Positions 15,872 to 25,263 of a DNA stretch of 64,000 bases are shown piece by piece. Position numbers and translations under genes: made by a program. How positions within the stretch are numbered: position 1 is the stretch's first letter; every line of letters begins with the position of its first letter. Origin of the DNA: Celeribacter arenosi (GTDB lineage: Bacteria > Pseudomonadota > Alphaproteobacteria > Rhodobacterales > Rhodobacteraceae). The DNA lies in NCBI RefSeq assembly GCF_039539485.1, contig NZ_BAABDF010000007.1, forward strand, positions 62,001 through 126,000, in the 5' to 3' direction. The notes beneath the pieces were generated by a model, which was not told where the DNA came from, did no database searches, and saw nothing but the letters and a program-made list of their open reading frames with translations.

Positions 15872-16810
15872 ATGGCAAACGAACATAAACACGACCACGT
15901 GCATGGCCACAGCCAGGTCCAAAGTCAGGGCCACAATCACGGACATCACCATGTTGATCCGAACGCGGGTGACGCACGCATAGCGGCGGCGATCGGGGTG
16001 AACCTGTTGCTGACGCTCGCGCAGATCGTTGGCGGGGTGATTTCGGGGTCCATGGCTCTGATCGCGGACGCGATCCACAACCTGTCGGATGCAATTTCTC
16101 TGGTGATCGCATTCGGTGCCCGCAAACTCGCGCGTCGTCCCCGTGATGGTGAGATGACATTCGGCTACGGGCGTGCCGAAATCGTGGCCGCAATGGTGAA
16201 CTACATCACTCTCATCGTGATTTCGCTCTACCTGTTGTCCGAAGGGGTTTCGCGGTTCTTCGCGCCGCCCGATGTGCAGGGGTGGATCGTTGTTTGGGTG
16301 GCCGGCGTCGCCTTGGTCATCGATCTCGTGACTGCCGCGCTGACCTATGCGCTCTCAAAGGAGAGCCTCAACATCCGCGCAGCCTTCCTGCACAACCTCG
16401 CTGATGCCTTCACATCTGTCGCCGTGATCGTCGCTGGTGCGTTGATATTGCTCTACGATTGGCGCTTGGCCGATCCGATCATCACCATCGCGATTTCACT
16501 CTACATCCTGTGGCATGCGCTGGTGGAAATACGCCCTGTGATCCGTATTCTGATGCTCGGCGCCCCTGTCGGCGTCGATGCAGAGACCGTCACCGAGGCA
16601 ATCGAAGGCCTCGACGGCATTGAAGGCGTACATCACCTGCACCTGTGGCAAATCGACGAACATCGCACCTCGGTGGAGGCCCATGTCGTCACGGCCATTG
16701 CGCCCGCCGCAGCGCTGGGCGGGATCAAGGCGATGCTGAAGGAACGGTTCGCAATCAACCATTCCACCTTTGAAGTCGAGGTGCCAGGTCAGGATTGTGC
16801 GGGTGAATAG
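15872..16810 (+). CDS. Cation diffusion facilitator metal exporter (ZitB/CzcD type)
   Basis: Inner-membrane zinc (or cobalt/cadmium) exporter of 312 residues. The first ~30 residues are a His-rich metal-binding tail. Six membrane helices follow, with the paired metal sites in helices II and V (ADAIHNLSDA and LHNLADAFTS). The C-terminal ~90 residues are the cytoplasmic dimerisation domain (HHLHLWQIDEHRTSVEAHV). It starts 35 bases after the SDR stop and may be co-transcribed with it. Confidence 0.94.
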   Translation: MANEHKHDHVHGHSQVQSQGHNHGHHHVDPNAGDARIAAAIGVNLLLTLAQIVGGVISGSMALIADAIHNLSDAISLVIAFGARKLARRPRDGEMTFGYGRAEIVAAMVNYITLIVISLYLLSEGVSRFFAPPDVQGWIVVWVAGVALVIDLVTAALTYALSKESLNIRAAFLHNLADAFTSVAVIVAGALILLYDWRLADPIITIAISLYILWHALVEIRPVIRILMLGAPVGVDAETVTEAIEGLDGIEGVHHLHLWQIDEHRTSVEAHVVTAIAPAAALGGIKAMLKERFAINHSTFEVEVPGQDCAGE

Positions 16811-16813
16811 GGT

Positions 16814-17575
16814 CTAGCCGCGCGCCGCGTAGAACCAATCCAGACCGTCCGTGGTGCGCCCTGACGGATGGTATTCCGCCGAAATCCAACCCGTGTAGCC
16901 GCGCGCGTCGACGGCCTCAAAAAAAGTCGGATAATCAATCTCGCCCTTCGCCGGTTCGTGCCGGTCGGGGGCGGATGCGATCTGGATATGGCGAACGAGG
17001 GCGTGATGGGCGTCCCAAACACGCATTGCGTCGCCGGTGATGCGTTGGGCGTGATAGGCATCAAATTGCAGCCCGAGATTTGGCGCACCCACCTCTGCGA
17101 TGATCTGCGCGGCTAGATCAAAATCGTTGAGAAAGTATCCCGGCATGTCATGGCCATTGATCGGCTCGATCGTCAGGCTCATTTCGGGCTCCTGCGCAGT
17201 CGCCCATGCGAGATTGCGCACGAAGGTATCGTGTGCCTCCGGTCCTTCCGCAGTGCCTGCCATCAAATGCAAATGCTGTGCGCCCAGATGCTGAGCGTAG
17301 CGGACCGCACGTTTGAAATCCTTTTCGAACCGCGCCTCCCCGCCGGGCACTGCGGCAAACCCGCGCGCGCCGCCGGTGTAATTGGGCGGCGGTGCATTGA
17401 TCAGCACAAGATCCAGTCCCGCGCCAGCCAGACGATCGGCAATCTGTGAGGCGGGATCATCGTAGGGGAACAGGATTTCGACGGCCTCAAACCCTGCTGC
17501 GCGCGCCTCGCCAAACCGCTCCAGAAACGGCACCTCGGTAAAGAGGAAAGAGATATTTGCGGCAAACTTTGGCAT
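16814..17575 (-). CDS. hyi: Hydroxypyruvate isomerase / OtnI-like TIM-barrel isomerase
   Basis: A 253-residue xylose-isomerase-like TIM barrel of the Hyi group: FAANISFLFTEVPFLERF at the start, the metal ligand Glu in TIEPINGHDMPGYFL, LQFDAYHAQRITGD and the final Glu in WISAEYHPSG. It would interconvert hydroxypyruvate and tartronate semialdehyde, linking glyoxylate to glycerate. ATG 17575 overlaps the DUF1285 stop (TGATG), so the genes are translationally coupled. Confidence 0.85.
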   Translation of the reverse strand: MPKFAANISFLFTEVPFLERFGEARAAGFEAVEILFPYDDPASQIADRLAGAGLDLVLINAPPPNYTGGARGFAAVPGGEARFEKDFKRAVRYAQHLGAQHLHLMAGTAEGPEAHDTFVRNLAWATAQEPEMSLTIEPINGHDMPGYFLNDFDLAAQIIAEVGAPNLGLQFDAYHAQRITGDAMRVWDAHHALVRHIQIASAPDRHEPAKGEIDYPTFFEAVDARGYTGWISAEYHPSGRTTDGLDWFYAARG

Positions 17576-18138
17576 CACTCGATGTCGCCCTTTGGGGCTA
17601 TCGGGTAGAATTCACCGCTCGACCAGATCCCGAAATGATCCACGCCGCCGATGTTTTCACTCACGCCCAGATCCACGAGCCGGAAAAAGCTTTTGCGATC
17701 GATGAGCGCCTCCAGCCCGCGGCGGATGTCGACATAGGGCGCCGGTTCGCCATTGTTGTCGGCGAAACGCAATGGATGGTCCGGGCCGGCGATTGCTTCG
17801 TCACCGACCGAGGTGACAAATGTCAGCACCTGATTGCGCCCCGCGCCCTGAACCGAAAAATCAACGGCGAGAAAAGGGGCGTCATCCACGGTAATCCCGA
17901 CTTTCTCGACCGGTGTGACCAGAAAATAGGCATCCCCTTCGCGTTTCAGGACCGTCGAGAAGAGCCGCACGAGGCTGTGTCGCCCAATTGGCGTGCCGAG
18001 GTAGAACCACGTGCCATCGCGCGCAATTCGCATGTCGAGATCGCCGCAGAATGGCGGATTCCATTTTTCCACCGGCGGTAGCCCCCGTGTCTGCGCGGCA
18101 CGGATTGCGGCGGCAATGCTGTCAGCGGATGCGCTCAC
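17575..18138 (-). CDS. DUF1285 family protein
   Basis: A 187-residue protein of the DUF1285 family, whose typical core PPVEKWNPPFCGDLDMRIARDG and GTPIGRHSLVRLFSTVLK are intact. Function unknown. The frame stays open to 18282, but that extension would run into the divergent moxR gene. GTG 18138 has GGGAG 8 bases upstream and matches the family N-terminus, so it is chosen. Forms a coupled pair with hyi. Confidence 0.85.
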   Translation of the reverse strand: MSASADSIAAAIRAAQTRGLPPVEKWNPPFCGDLDMRIARDGTWFYLGTPIGRHSLVRLFSTVLKREGDAYFLVTPVEKVGITVDDAPFLAVDFSVQGAGRNQVLTFVTSVGDEAIAGPDHPLRFADNNGEPAPYVDIRRGLEALIDRKSFFRLVDLGVSENIGGVDHFGIWSSGEFYPIAPKGDIE

Positions 18139-18230
18139 ACGAAATACTCCCGATTTGAACTCATTGTCATTTGTGCTTTGCTCGATAGTTGTCCCTAATA
18201 GTGGCATGGAACGAGACAAGAGGTGAAGCC

Positions 18231-19259
18231 ATGGCGCAATCGCACGCGGACGCAGAGTCGGACGCACAACTGGTGGAAGCAATCGAAGAGTTGGGCGCGA
18301 AACTCTCGGCGGCCAAATCGTCCATCACCCGCCGCTTCATCGGTCAGGAAACTGTGGTCGATCTGGTGATGTCGTCGATGCTATGTGGTGGGCACGCATT
18401 GCTGTTGGGATTGCCGGGCTTGGGTAAAACGCGGCTGGTCGATACGCTGTCGACGGTGATGGGGCTCAAAGGTGCGCGCGTCCAATTCACGCCTGACCTG
18501 ATGCCTGCCGATATTCTGGGCTCGGAAGTGTTGGAAACCGCGACCGACGGCACGCGGGCCTTCCGGTTCATCGAAGGTCCGGTTTTCTGTCAGCTCTTGC
18601 TCGCAGACGAAATCAACCGTGCTTCGCCGCGCACACAGTCAGCTCTGTTGCAGGCGATGCAGGAGAAATCCGTGACTATCGCAGGTCAACCGCATGAATT
18701 GGAGGCACCGTTTCACGTCCTCGCCACGCAAAATCCGCTGGAACAGGAGGGCACCTATCCTCTCCCCGAGGCGCAGCTCGACCGCTTCCTTGTCCAGATC
18801 GACGTCGACTACCCCGATCGCGACACGGAGCGCGACATCCTGCTGGCGACAACGGGCGCACATGAAGATGAAGCCCATGGGGTATTCACGGCCGGCGAAC
18901 TCATCGCCGCGCAGAACCTCGTGCGACAGATGCCGGTGGGAGAAAAGGTGGTCGACATGATCCTCGACCTCGTGCGCGCCTGTCGTCCGAACGAACCCGA
19001 AGCCCGGGAGTCGATCAATGCCTCTGTCGCCTGGGGCCCCGGTCCGCGTGCCGCGCAGGCGCTGATGCTGACCACGCGGGCACGCGCGCTCCTTGACGGG
19101 CGGCTTGCCCCATCCACGGATGATGTGATCGCACTGGCAAAGCCGGTTCTGATCCATCGTATGGCGCTGACCTTTGCGGCGCGCGCACGTGGCGACGATT
19201 TGGCGACCATTATTGACGGGGTTGCGCAGGCAATGCTCGCGGAGAGGTCCGCGGCGTGA
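18231..19259 (+). CDS. MoxR-family AAA+ ATPase
   Basis: A 342-residue chaperone-like ATPase: Walker A LGLPGLGKTR, Walker B LLADEINRASP, sensor segment VLATQNPLEQEGTYPLPEAQ and a C-terminal lid. MoxR proteins act with VWA and DUF58 partners, as in moxR/bat operons. ATG 18231 has AGAGGTGAAG in front and is preferred to the frame opening at 18189. It overlaps the next gene by 4 bases (GTGA). Confidence 0.94.
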   Translation: MAQSHADAESDAQLVEAIEELGAKLSAAKSSITRRFIGQETVVDLVMSSMLCGGHALLLGLPGLGKTRLVDTLSTVMGLKGARVQFTPDLMPADILGSEVLETATDGTRAFRFIEGPVFCQLLLADEINRASPRTQSALLQAMQEKSVTIAGQPHELEAPFHVLATQNPLEQEGTYPLPEAQLDRFLVQIDVDYPDRDTERDILLATTGAHEDEAHGVFTAGELIAAQNLVRQMPVGEKVVDMILDLVRACRPNEPEARESINASVAWGPGPRAAQALMLTTRARALLDGRLAPSTDDVIALAKPVLIHRMALTFAARARGDDLATIIDGVAQAMLAERSAA

Positions 19260-20155
19260 ACCAAACCCCCGCCTCTCGATCCGGTTCGCGATCTGGCCTG
19301 CGCGCGCGGGCAGAGGCTCTATCGGCGCCACTACCGCCGCTTCTGGCGCAGGCGGATCAGCTGGCTCGCACCCTCCTTATGGGTGGGCACGGGCGGCGGC
19401 AGGCGGGGATGGGTGACGAATTCTGGCAATATCGGCCAGCCCAAGCGGGTGACTCAGGGCGCAGCATTGACTGGCGGCGTTCGGCACGCTCGGACGGGCA
19501 TTTTGTGCGGGAAAAGGAATGGCAGGCGGCGCAGTCGGTTCACCTTTGGGTCGATCGCGCGGCGTCCATGACATTCTCGTCGGACAAATCCGTTCCCGCG
19601 AAATCCGATCGCGCGAGTCTTTTGGCGATGGCGCTTTCGCTTCTCTTGATGAAGGGCGGCGAAAGGGTCGCTCTGGCCTCGCTGGGAACACCGCCGCGGA
19701 TCGGCGCATTGCAGGTCACACGCATTGCAGAGGGGCTGACGCGGGAACCGGCCGAAGCGGATTTCGGCATGCCGGACACATCGCAATTCCTGCCGCGCGC
19801 ACGGGCGGTTTTCCTGTCCGACTTTCTGGGCCCTGTCGAACCGGTAGAGGCAGCCGTGACCATGGCCGCCGAACGTGGGATCAAAGGCACGCTCTACCAA
19901 ATTCTGGACCCTGCAGAAGAAGCATTCCCCTATCAGGGTCGCACCGTGTTCACCTCTATGAGCGGGGCGATACAACACGAAACCCAACGCGCAGGCGACC
20001 TGCGGGACCGATACCTTGACCGCCTCGCCGAGCGCAAAAACCGACTGGATATGCTCGCACGTCAAACCGGTTGGCGTTTCGCCACGCATCACACCGACAA
20101 AGCGGCGCAATCCGCGCTGATGTGGCTGTTTCAGGCGGTGGAGGGCCCGCGCTGA
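19256..20155 (+). CDS. DUF58 domain protein (VWA-like MoxR partner)
   Basis: A 299-residue protein of the DUF58 family, a von Willebrand-like fold that goes with MoxR ATPases. The family landmark GDSGRSIDWRRSARSDGHFVRE is present (residues ~60-82), with a divergent metal-site segment VDRAASMTF. The GTG start overlaps the moxR stop and the stop overlaps the next start (TGATG), so the operon is translationally coupled. Confidence 0.92.
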   Translation: MNQTPASRSGSRSGLRARAEALSAPLPPLLAQADQLARTLLMGGHGRRQAGMGDEFWQYRPAQAGDSGRSIDWRRSARSDGHFVREKEWQAAQSVHLWVDRAASMTFSSDKSVPAKSDRASLLAMALSLLLMKGGERVALASLGTPPRIGALQVTRIAEGLTREPAEADFGMPDTSQFLPRARAVFLSDFLGPVEPVEAAVTMAAERGIKGTLYQILDPAEEAFPYQGRTVFTSMSGAIQHETQRAGDLRDRYLDRLAERKNRLDMLARQTGWRFATHHTDKAAQSALMWLFQAVEGPR

Positions 20156-22917
20156 TGTTTGTGCTTGGGCCCGTTGGCTTTACCGCCCCTTATATTCTGC
20201 TCGCGCTACTCGCGCTGCCGATCTTGTGGTTTGTGCTGCGCGCCGTGCCACCTGCACCGATCCGGCGCCGTTTCCCCGGTGTTGCGCTGCTTTTGGGCCT
20301 GACGGATGAAGAGGTTGAAACGGACCGCACGCCTTGGTGGCTTTTGGTCCTGCGAATGTTGGCCGTCGCGGCGATGATTTTTGCGCTGGCTGGTCCTGTG
20401 TTGAACCCGCGCCTCGAAGAGCGCGGCAGTGGCCCTCTGTTGGTGTTACTGGACGCCTCATGGGCCTCGGCGCAGGATTGGTCCCTGCGCATGGGGCGCG
20501 TCGAACAGGCACTGGACGAAGCTCAGAGCGATGATCGCGTCGTGGCCATAGCATTGGCCACCGATCTGCCCGACGGCGGGGCCGAATTCCTGTCGCCCGC
20601 TGATTGGCGTGCCAGATTGGCGGGCCTCAAACCCGCGCCCTATGAGGCCGATGAAAGGGCGTTACAAAACTTCGCTGAATCGCTGTCGGGCGGTGTCGCG
20701 ACGCTGTGGCTCTCCGATGGCGTGGCGCGTGACGGCCGCGACGCGGTCCTGTCGACGTTACAGGGTAAGGGGCCGGTTTCGGTGTTCGAAAACCCGCGCG
20801 CGCTCTATGCGCTCGGGCCCACCGCCCTGACCGAAGATGGCGTTTCCGTGGATGTCATGCGCCGCGATGCAACGGGGGAGGCGGAGGTTACAACAACCGC
20901 GCATGGCCCCGATCCGGCGGGTATCGAGCGCGTGTTGGCCAGTGTTCCAGTCACCTTTCAAAGCGGTGAAAAGCGCAGTGTTGTCCATTTCGACCTGCCG
21001 CCGGAACTGCGCAATCGCGTCACCCGATTTGAAGTCGAAGCGCGCCGGAACGCAGCCAGCGTTCGATTGGCCGACGACAGCATAAAGCGCCGCGAGGTCG
21101 GTCTGGTGACCGCCCGCGAGAGCCGCGAAGGATTGGAGCTATTGTCCCAGCTACATTACATTCGCGCGGCTCTGGCCGGAAATGCGGATGTGGTAGAGGG
21201 CAATCTGACGGATATCATTCAGGCCAATCCCGACGTCATCGTTCTTGCCGATATTGCCCAGCTTTCCGAGGGCGAAACGGGGCCGTTGATTGATTGGCTG
21301 AGCGATGGCGGCCTCCTGTTGCGGTTTTCCGGCCCACGATTGGCCGCGTCAGATGTGGCACGCGACGGGGATGATCCGTTGTTGCCGGTTCGTCTGCGCG
21401 CCGGCGGGCGCACGATCGGGGGGGCCATGTCGTGGGGCGAACCCAAAACGCTGCGCCCGTTTTCGGAAACCTCGCCGTTTTACGGATTGGCAATTCCTGA
21501 CGATGTGACCGTTGGCGCACAGGTTCTCGCCCAGCCCGACCCCGATCTCGCAGAGCGCGTCATTGCGACGCTGGCCGATGGCACGCCGCTGGTCACGCGC
21601 AAGGCGGCGGGAACGGGCCAGATTGTATTGTTCCACATCACCGCAAACGCCGAATGGTCGACATTGCCACTCTCTGGCCTGTTTGTGGAAATGCTCGACC
21701 GCCTTGCGGTGACCTCACGGGCGGCGGTGCCGGATTTGGGCGATCTCGCAGGTCAGATGTTGCAACCGGTGCGCCAACTCGACGGGTTTGGAAGGCTTAG
21801 TGATGCAACGTCGCAGGCGCCAATCGCGGGCGAAGATTTTGCAATGGCCATTGCCTCCGCTCAGACGCCACCAGGATTGTACCGTGGCGTTGATGCCGCA
21901 ATCGCGCTCAACGTGATTGCGCCGGATCGTGAGCTGATTGCGACTGATTGGCCGGCAGATGTCGTGGTCCAAGGTGTCCAATCGCGGGCTGAGAGACCCC
22001 TTTTGCCCCATCTTTTGATTATTGCCTTGGGATTGCTTGCACTCGACCTTGTCGCATCGTTGTTTCTGTCGGGCCGTTTAAGCGGTCCGCGTTTGGCAAT
22101 TCTGGTCACCGGCTTTGCGCTCATGGCGATGCCACCTCCGGCGCAGGCGCAGAGTGGCGATGACCTCGCCGTAGTTGCGGCGGCCGACGTTGTTTTGGCC
22201 CATGTCTTGACGGGGGACGCGGATGTCGACCGGATCGCTCAGGCGGGTTTGGTCGGACTTAGTCAAACGCTCGCGGCGCGCACCTCGGTCGAACCTTCGC
22301 CGCCGATGGGCATCAATCTCGACGCCGATCCGTTGGGTTTTTTCCCGCTTCTCTACTGGCCGGTGACGGCGGATCAACGCATCCCGTCGGCGCAGGCCTA
22401 TGCCAAGCTCAACGCCTATCTGCGCACCGGTGGCATGATCATCTTTGACACACGCGACGCTGATATCGCGGGCTTTGGTGCGACGACAACGCCAACCGCG
22501 ACGCGCCTCGAACAACTCGCCCGTCCACTGGATGTCCCGCAACTGGAGCCGATCCCGCAGGATCACGTGCTGACCCGTGCCTTTTATCTGCTTCAAGAGT
22601 TTCCGGGGCGCCACACCGGCGGCACGATATGGGTCGAAGCGGCGCCTGCCGATGCCGAGCAGGTCGACGGTATGCCGTTTCGAAACCTCAACGATAACGT
22701 CACGCCCGTGATCGTTGGCGGGAACGATTGGGCCGCCGCATGGGCCGTGGATGACAGCGGCTGGCCGCTCCTGCCGGTCGGGCGCGGTTTCAATGGCGAA
22801 CGGCAGCGCGAAATCGCGGCGCGGTTCGGCGTCAACCTCGTGATGTATGTACTGACCGGCAATTATAAGTCCGATCAGGTCCATGTGCCTGCCCTCCTAG
22901 ATAGGCTCAGCCAATGA
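20155..22917 (+). CDS. BatA-N-terminal / DUF4159 membrane protein
   Basis: A 920-residue inner-membrane protein. Two N-terminal helices (~10-28 and ~57-80) belong to the aerotolerance-regulator (BatA) N-terminal type. A large periplasmic VWA-like part and a further membrane helix follow at ~620-640, then one near 650-670. The C-terminal ~220 residues are a DUF4159 domain (DADPLGFFPLLYWPV, GGMIIFDTRDAD, HVLTRAFYLLQEFPGRH). ATG 20155 is used because it overlaps the DUF58 stop; the frame opening at 20071 lies inside DUF58. Exact function unknown. Confidence 0.88.
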   Translation: MFVLGPVGFTAPYILLALLALPILWFVLRAVPPAPIRRRFPGVALLLGLTDEEVETDRTPWWLLVLRMLAVAAMIFALAGPVLNPRLEERGSGPLLVLLDASWASAQDWSLRMGRVEQALDEAQSDDRVVAIALATDLPDGGAEFLSPADWRARLAGLKPAPYEADERALQNFAESLSGGVATLWLSDGVARDGRDAVLSTLQGKGPVSVFENPRALYALGPTALTEDGVSVDVMRRDATGEAEVTTTAHGPDPAGIERVLASVPVTFQSGEKRSVVHFDLPPELRNRVTRFEVEARRNAASVRLADDSIKRREVGLVTARESREGLELLSQLHYIRAALAGNADVVEGNLTDIIQANPDVIVLADIAQLSEGETGPLIDWLSDGGLLLRFSGPRLAASDVARDGDDPLLPVRLRAGGRTIGGAMSWGEPKTLRPFSETSPFYGLAIPDDVTVGAQVLAQPDPDLAERVIATLADGTPLVTRKAAGTGQIVLFHITANAEWSTLPLSGLFVEMLDRLAVTSRAAVPDLGDLAGQMLQPVRQLDGFGRLSDATSQAPIAGEDFAMAIASAQTPPGLYRGVDAAIALNVIAPDRELIATDWPADVVVQGVQSRAERPLLPHLLIIALGLLALDLVASLFLSGRLSGPRLAILVTGFALMAMPPPAQAQSGDDLAVVAAADVVLAHVLTGDADVDRIAQAGLVGLSQTLAARTSVEPSPPMGINLDADPLGFFPLLYWPVTADQRIPSAQAYAKLNAYLRTGGMIIFDTRDADIAGFGATTTPTATRLEQLARPLDVPQLEPIPQDHVLTRAFYLLQEFPGRHTGGTIWVEAAPADAEQVDGMPFRNLNDNVTPVIVGGNDWAAAWAVDDSGWPLLPVGRGFNGERQREIAARFGVNLVMYVLTGNYKSDQVHVPALLDRLSQ

Positions 22918-24983
22918 TCCGCGATATTGCATTTTCGCCGTATTTGCCGTGGCAGGTATTGGCTGTTATTGCCGCGATTGCTGTGGCCCTGATCGCCTTT
23001 GCCGCATGGCGCGGGTTGTCGGGTTGGGGTTTACGCGCGCTTGCCGCGACCGCAATTCTCGCCGCCCTCGCTGGTCCGGCCCTGCGCGAGGAACAGCGCG
23101 ATCCCCTAACCGACATCGTGATTTTGGTTGTCGATACCTCTGCATCCCAAAGTCTGTCCCAACGCGCCGCGCAGGTGGAACAGGCGAAGGCGGGTATCGA
23201 GGCGCGCCTTGGTGCTTTGGCAAACACAGAAGTGCGGGTGATCACCCTGCGCGATGCGACCGATAATCGCGGGACACTCCTCATGACCGCTTTGGCAGAA
23301 GCGATGGCCGAGGAGCCGCGTGGGCGTCTCGCGGGGGCGGTCCTGCTCTCTGACGGGCAGGTGCATGACATCGACATCGCGCCGGGTTTTCCCGCGCCTG
23401 TGCACCTGCTTCTCACCGGTGAGCCCACCGATTGGGACCGCCGTCTGGTCATCGAAAACGCGCCGACCTTTGCCATTCTGGGTGAGGAAGTGACACTGGG
23501 CCTGATGGTCGAAGATCAAGGTCGCGTGCCAAGCACCCAAGCGGCGTCCACCGAAATCGTTGTCGCCATTGATGGTGGCGAACCGATGACCTTTACCATC
23601 CCCGTTGGCCGCATGATTGATGTGCCGGTGACGCTCCCCCATGGCGGGATCAACGTCATCCAGTTCACCGTTCCCGAGGCCGAAGGCGAGTTGACGACAC
23701 GTAACAACGCCGCCGTGGTGCAGATCAACGGTGTGCGTGACCGCCTGCGGGTTTTGTTGGTGTCGGGCGAACCCCACAACGGGGAGCGGACGTGGCGCAA
23801 CCTGTTGAAATCTGATGCCTCCGTCGATCTCGTCCACTTTACCATTCTGCGCCCGCCGCAAAAACAGGACGGCGTGCCGGTGACCGAGCTGTCGCTGATC
23901 GCCTTTCCGACACGCGAACTCTTTATGGAGAAGGTCGACGACTTCGATCTGATCATTTTTGATCGCTATAAACTGCGGGGGATTTTGCCCGCCGATTACC
24001 TCGAAAACATCGCACGTTATGTGGAGGACGGTGGAGCGGTCCTGTTCGCCGCCGGACCCGATTTCGCGACGGCTGATTCCATTTTTCGCTCGCCCCTCGC
24101 GCGGGTCATTCCCGCAGCGCCCACCGGTCGTGTGATCGAAGAAGGGTATCGTGCGCGCCTCACAGATGCGGGTGCGCGCCATCCCGTGACCGAAGGATTG
24201 GGTGGCCTCGTATCGGCCGAGGATGAGCCGACATGGGGGCGGTGGTTCCGCCAGATCGAACTGGCGCCCGAACGCGGCGATGTTGTGATGTCGGGGGTGG
24301 AAGATCGCCCGCTCATGGTGCTCGATCGCGTCGGGGAGGGCCGGGTCGCGGTGCTCGGATCAGACCACGCGTGGCTCTGGTCACGCGGCGTGGAGGGCGG
24401 GGGGCCGCAACTCGAACTGCTGCGCCGTCTGGCCCATTGGATGATGAAAGAGCCAGACCTGGAAGAAGAGGCGCTGACTGCCAGTGCAGAAGGGTCGCGC
24501 ATGACGGTGACACGTCGCACCCTCGGCGAAGGTGCCCGTCAGGTAACGATAACCGCGCCGGACGGGACCGAGGTCACGGTGCCGATGGAAGAGATCAGCC
24601 CCGGTCGCTTTCTGGCAGAGTATGACGGGGCGCAGATGGGCCTCTATCGCCTCGCAGAGGGCGATAAGGAGGCGGTCGCGGTTCTGGGCCCCGCTGCCCC
24701 GCGCGAGTTCGAGGAAACCATCGCCACGGGCGAAAAGCTCGCCGGTTTGGTGTCGGGGACGGGCGGCGGCGTATTGCGCCTGTCAGACGGTATCCCCGAT
24801 GTGCGCCGTGTGCGCGAAGGGCGCCCCGCAGCGGGGAACAGTTGGATCGCGATCACGCCGCGCGAAGCCTACCTGACGCAGTCCACGTCGCTCACGCCGC
24901 TTTTGCCAGCATGGGCATGGCTGCTGATCCTTACGGGGCTGTCGGTCATGGCATGGCTGCGCGAAGGACGCAGAGCCGTCTGA
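22914..24983 (+). CDS. Membrane protein with VWA-like and glutamine-amidotransferase-like domains
   Basis: A 689-residue protein, last of the moxR operon (4-base overlap, ATGA). Two N-terminal helices (~13-30, ~36-55) precede a VWA-like segment with a DTSAS motif (ILVVDTSASQSLS, the core of a metal site). Next come beta-rich regions and, around 250-420, an amidotransferase-like fold (VLLVSGEPHNGERTWRN, YLENIARYVEDGGAVLFAAG). A final helix lies at ~658-676. It likely forms the membrane assembly served by MoxR; the substrate process is unknown. Confidence 0.83.
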   Translation: MIRDIAFSPYLPWQVLAVIAAIAVALIAFAAWRGLSGWGLRALAATAILAALAGPALREEQRDPLTDIVILVVDTSASQSLSQRAAQVEQAKAGIEARLGALANTEVRVITLRDATDNRGTLLMTALAEAMAEEPRGRLAGAVLLSDGQVHDIDIAPGFPAPVHLLLTGEPTDWDRRLVIENAPTFAILGEEVTLGLMVEDQGRVPSTQAASTEIVVAIDGGEPMTFTIPVGRMIDVPVTLPHGGINVIQFTVPEAEGELTTRNNAAVVQINGVRDRLRVLLVSGEPHNGERTWRNLLKSDASVDLVHFTILRPPQKQDGVPVTELSLIAFPTRELFMEKVDDFDLIIFDRYKLRGILPADYLENIARYVEDGGAVLFAAGPDFATADSIFRSPLARVIPAAPTGRVIEEGYRARLTDAGARHPVTEGLGGLVSAEDEPTWGRWFRQIELAPERGDVVMSGVEDRPLMVLDRVGEGRVAVLGSDHAWLWSRGVEGGGPQLELLRRLAHWMMKEPDLEEEALTASAEGSRMTVTRRTLGEGARQVTITAPDGTEVTVPMEEISPGRFLAEYDGAQMGLYRLAEGDKEAVAVLGPAAPREFEETIATGEKLAGLVSGTGGGVLRLSDGIPDVRRVREGRPAAGNSWIAITPREAYLTQSTSLTPLLPAWAWLLILTGLSVMAWLREGRRAV

Positions 24984-25007
24984 ACAAAACAGACCCGCAA
25001 ATAGAAC

Positions 25008-25036
25008 AGGCCCGCCCTTCGACGAAGGACGGGCCT
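25008..25036. terminator. Hairpin terminator between convergent moxR operon and VPEIS-peptide gene
   Basis: 13-bp arms (25008-25020 and 25024-25036) with one mismatch around a 3-base loop. GATCGATTTT follows on the plus strand. It can end both transcripts. Confidence 0.75.
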
Positions 25037-25056
25037 GATCGATTTTCTAGAGGTCG

Positions 25057-25236
25057 TTACACCGAACGGCGACGACGCTCCCAAGCAAGCAGAACAACGG
25101 CAGCAAGAGCTGCGAGTGCTGCGGTACCTTCGAGCGCGGAGATTTCCGGCACGGAGGTTGTGCCTTTACCCGAAAGCGCGGCAAATGCAGGCGAAGCGGA
25201 GAGTGCCAGCATCGTTCCAACAACAAGTTTCTTCAT
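25057..25236 (-). CDS. Tiny secreted protein with VPEID-CTERM-like sorting tail (VPEIS)
   Basis: A 59-residue protein I translated by hand. It has an ideal signal peptide (MKKLVVGTMLALSASPAFA), only about nine further residues, then SVPEISALEG, a hydrophobic segment (~34-52) and the basic end WERRRRSV. The motif, helix and basic-cluster order is that of C-terminal sorting signals, closest to the VPEID-CTERM type that is known to pair with exosortase E in Rhodobacteraceae; here the fifth residue is Ser, not Asp. CTGGAG lies 6 bases before the ATG. It is downstream of the giant repeat protein gene, on the same strand. Being almost all signal plus tail, it may be a minimal substrate or a marker peptide. 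Confidence 0.85.
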   Translation of the reverse strand: MKKLVVGTMLALSASPAFAALSGKGTTSVPEISALEGTAALAALAAVVLLAWERRRRSV

Positions 25237-25263
25237 TTGTTACTCCAGCAGAGTTTGAGCAAA

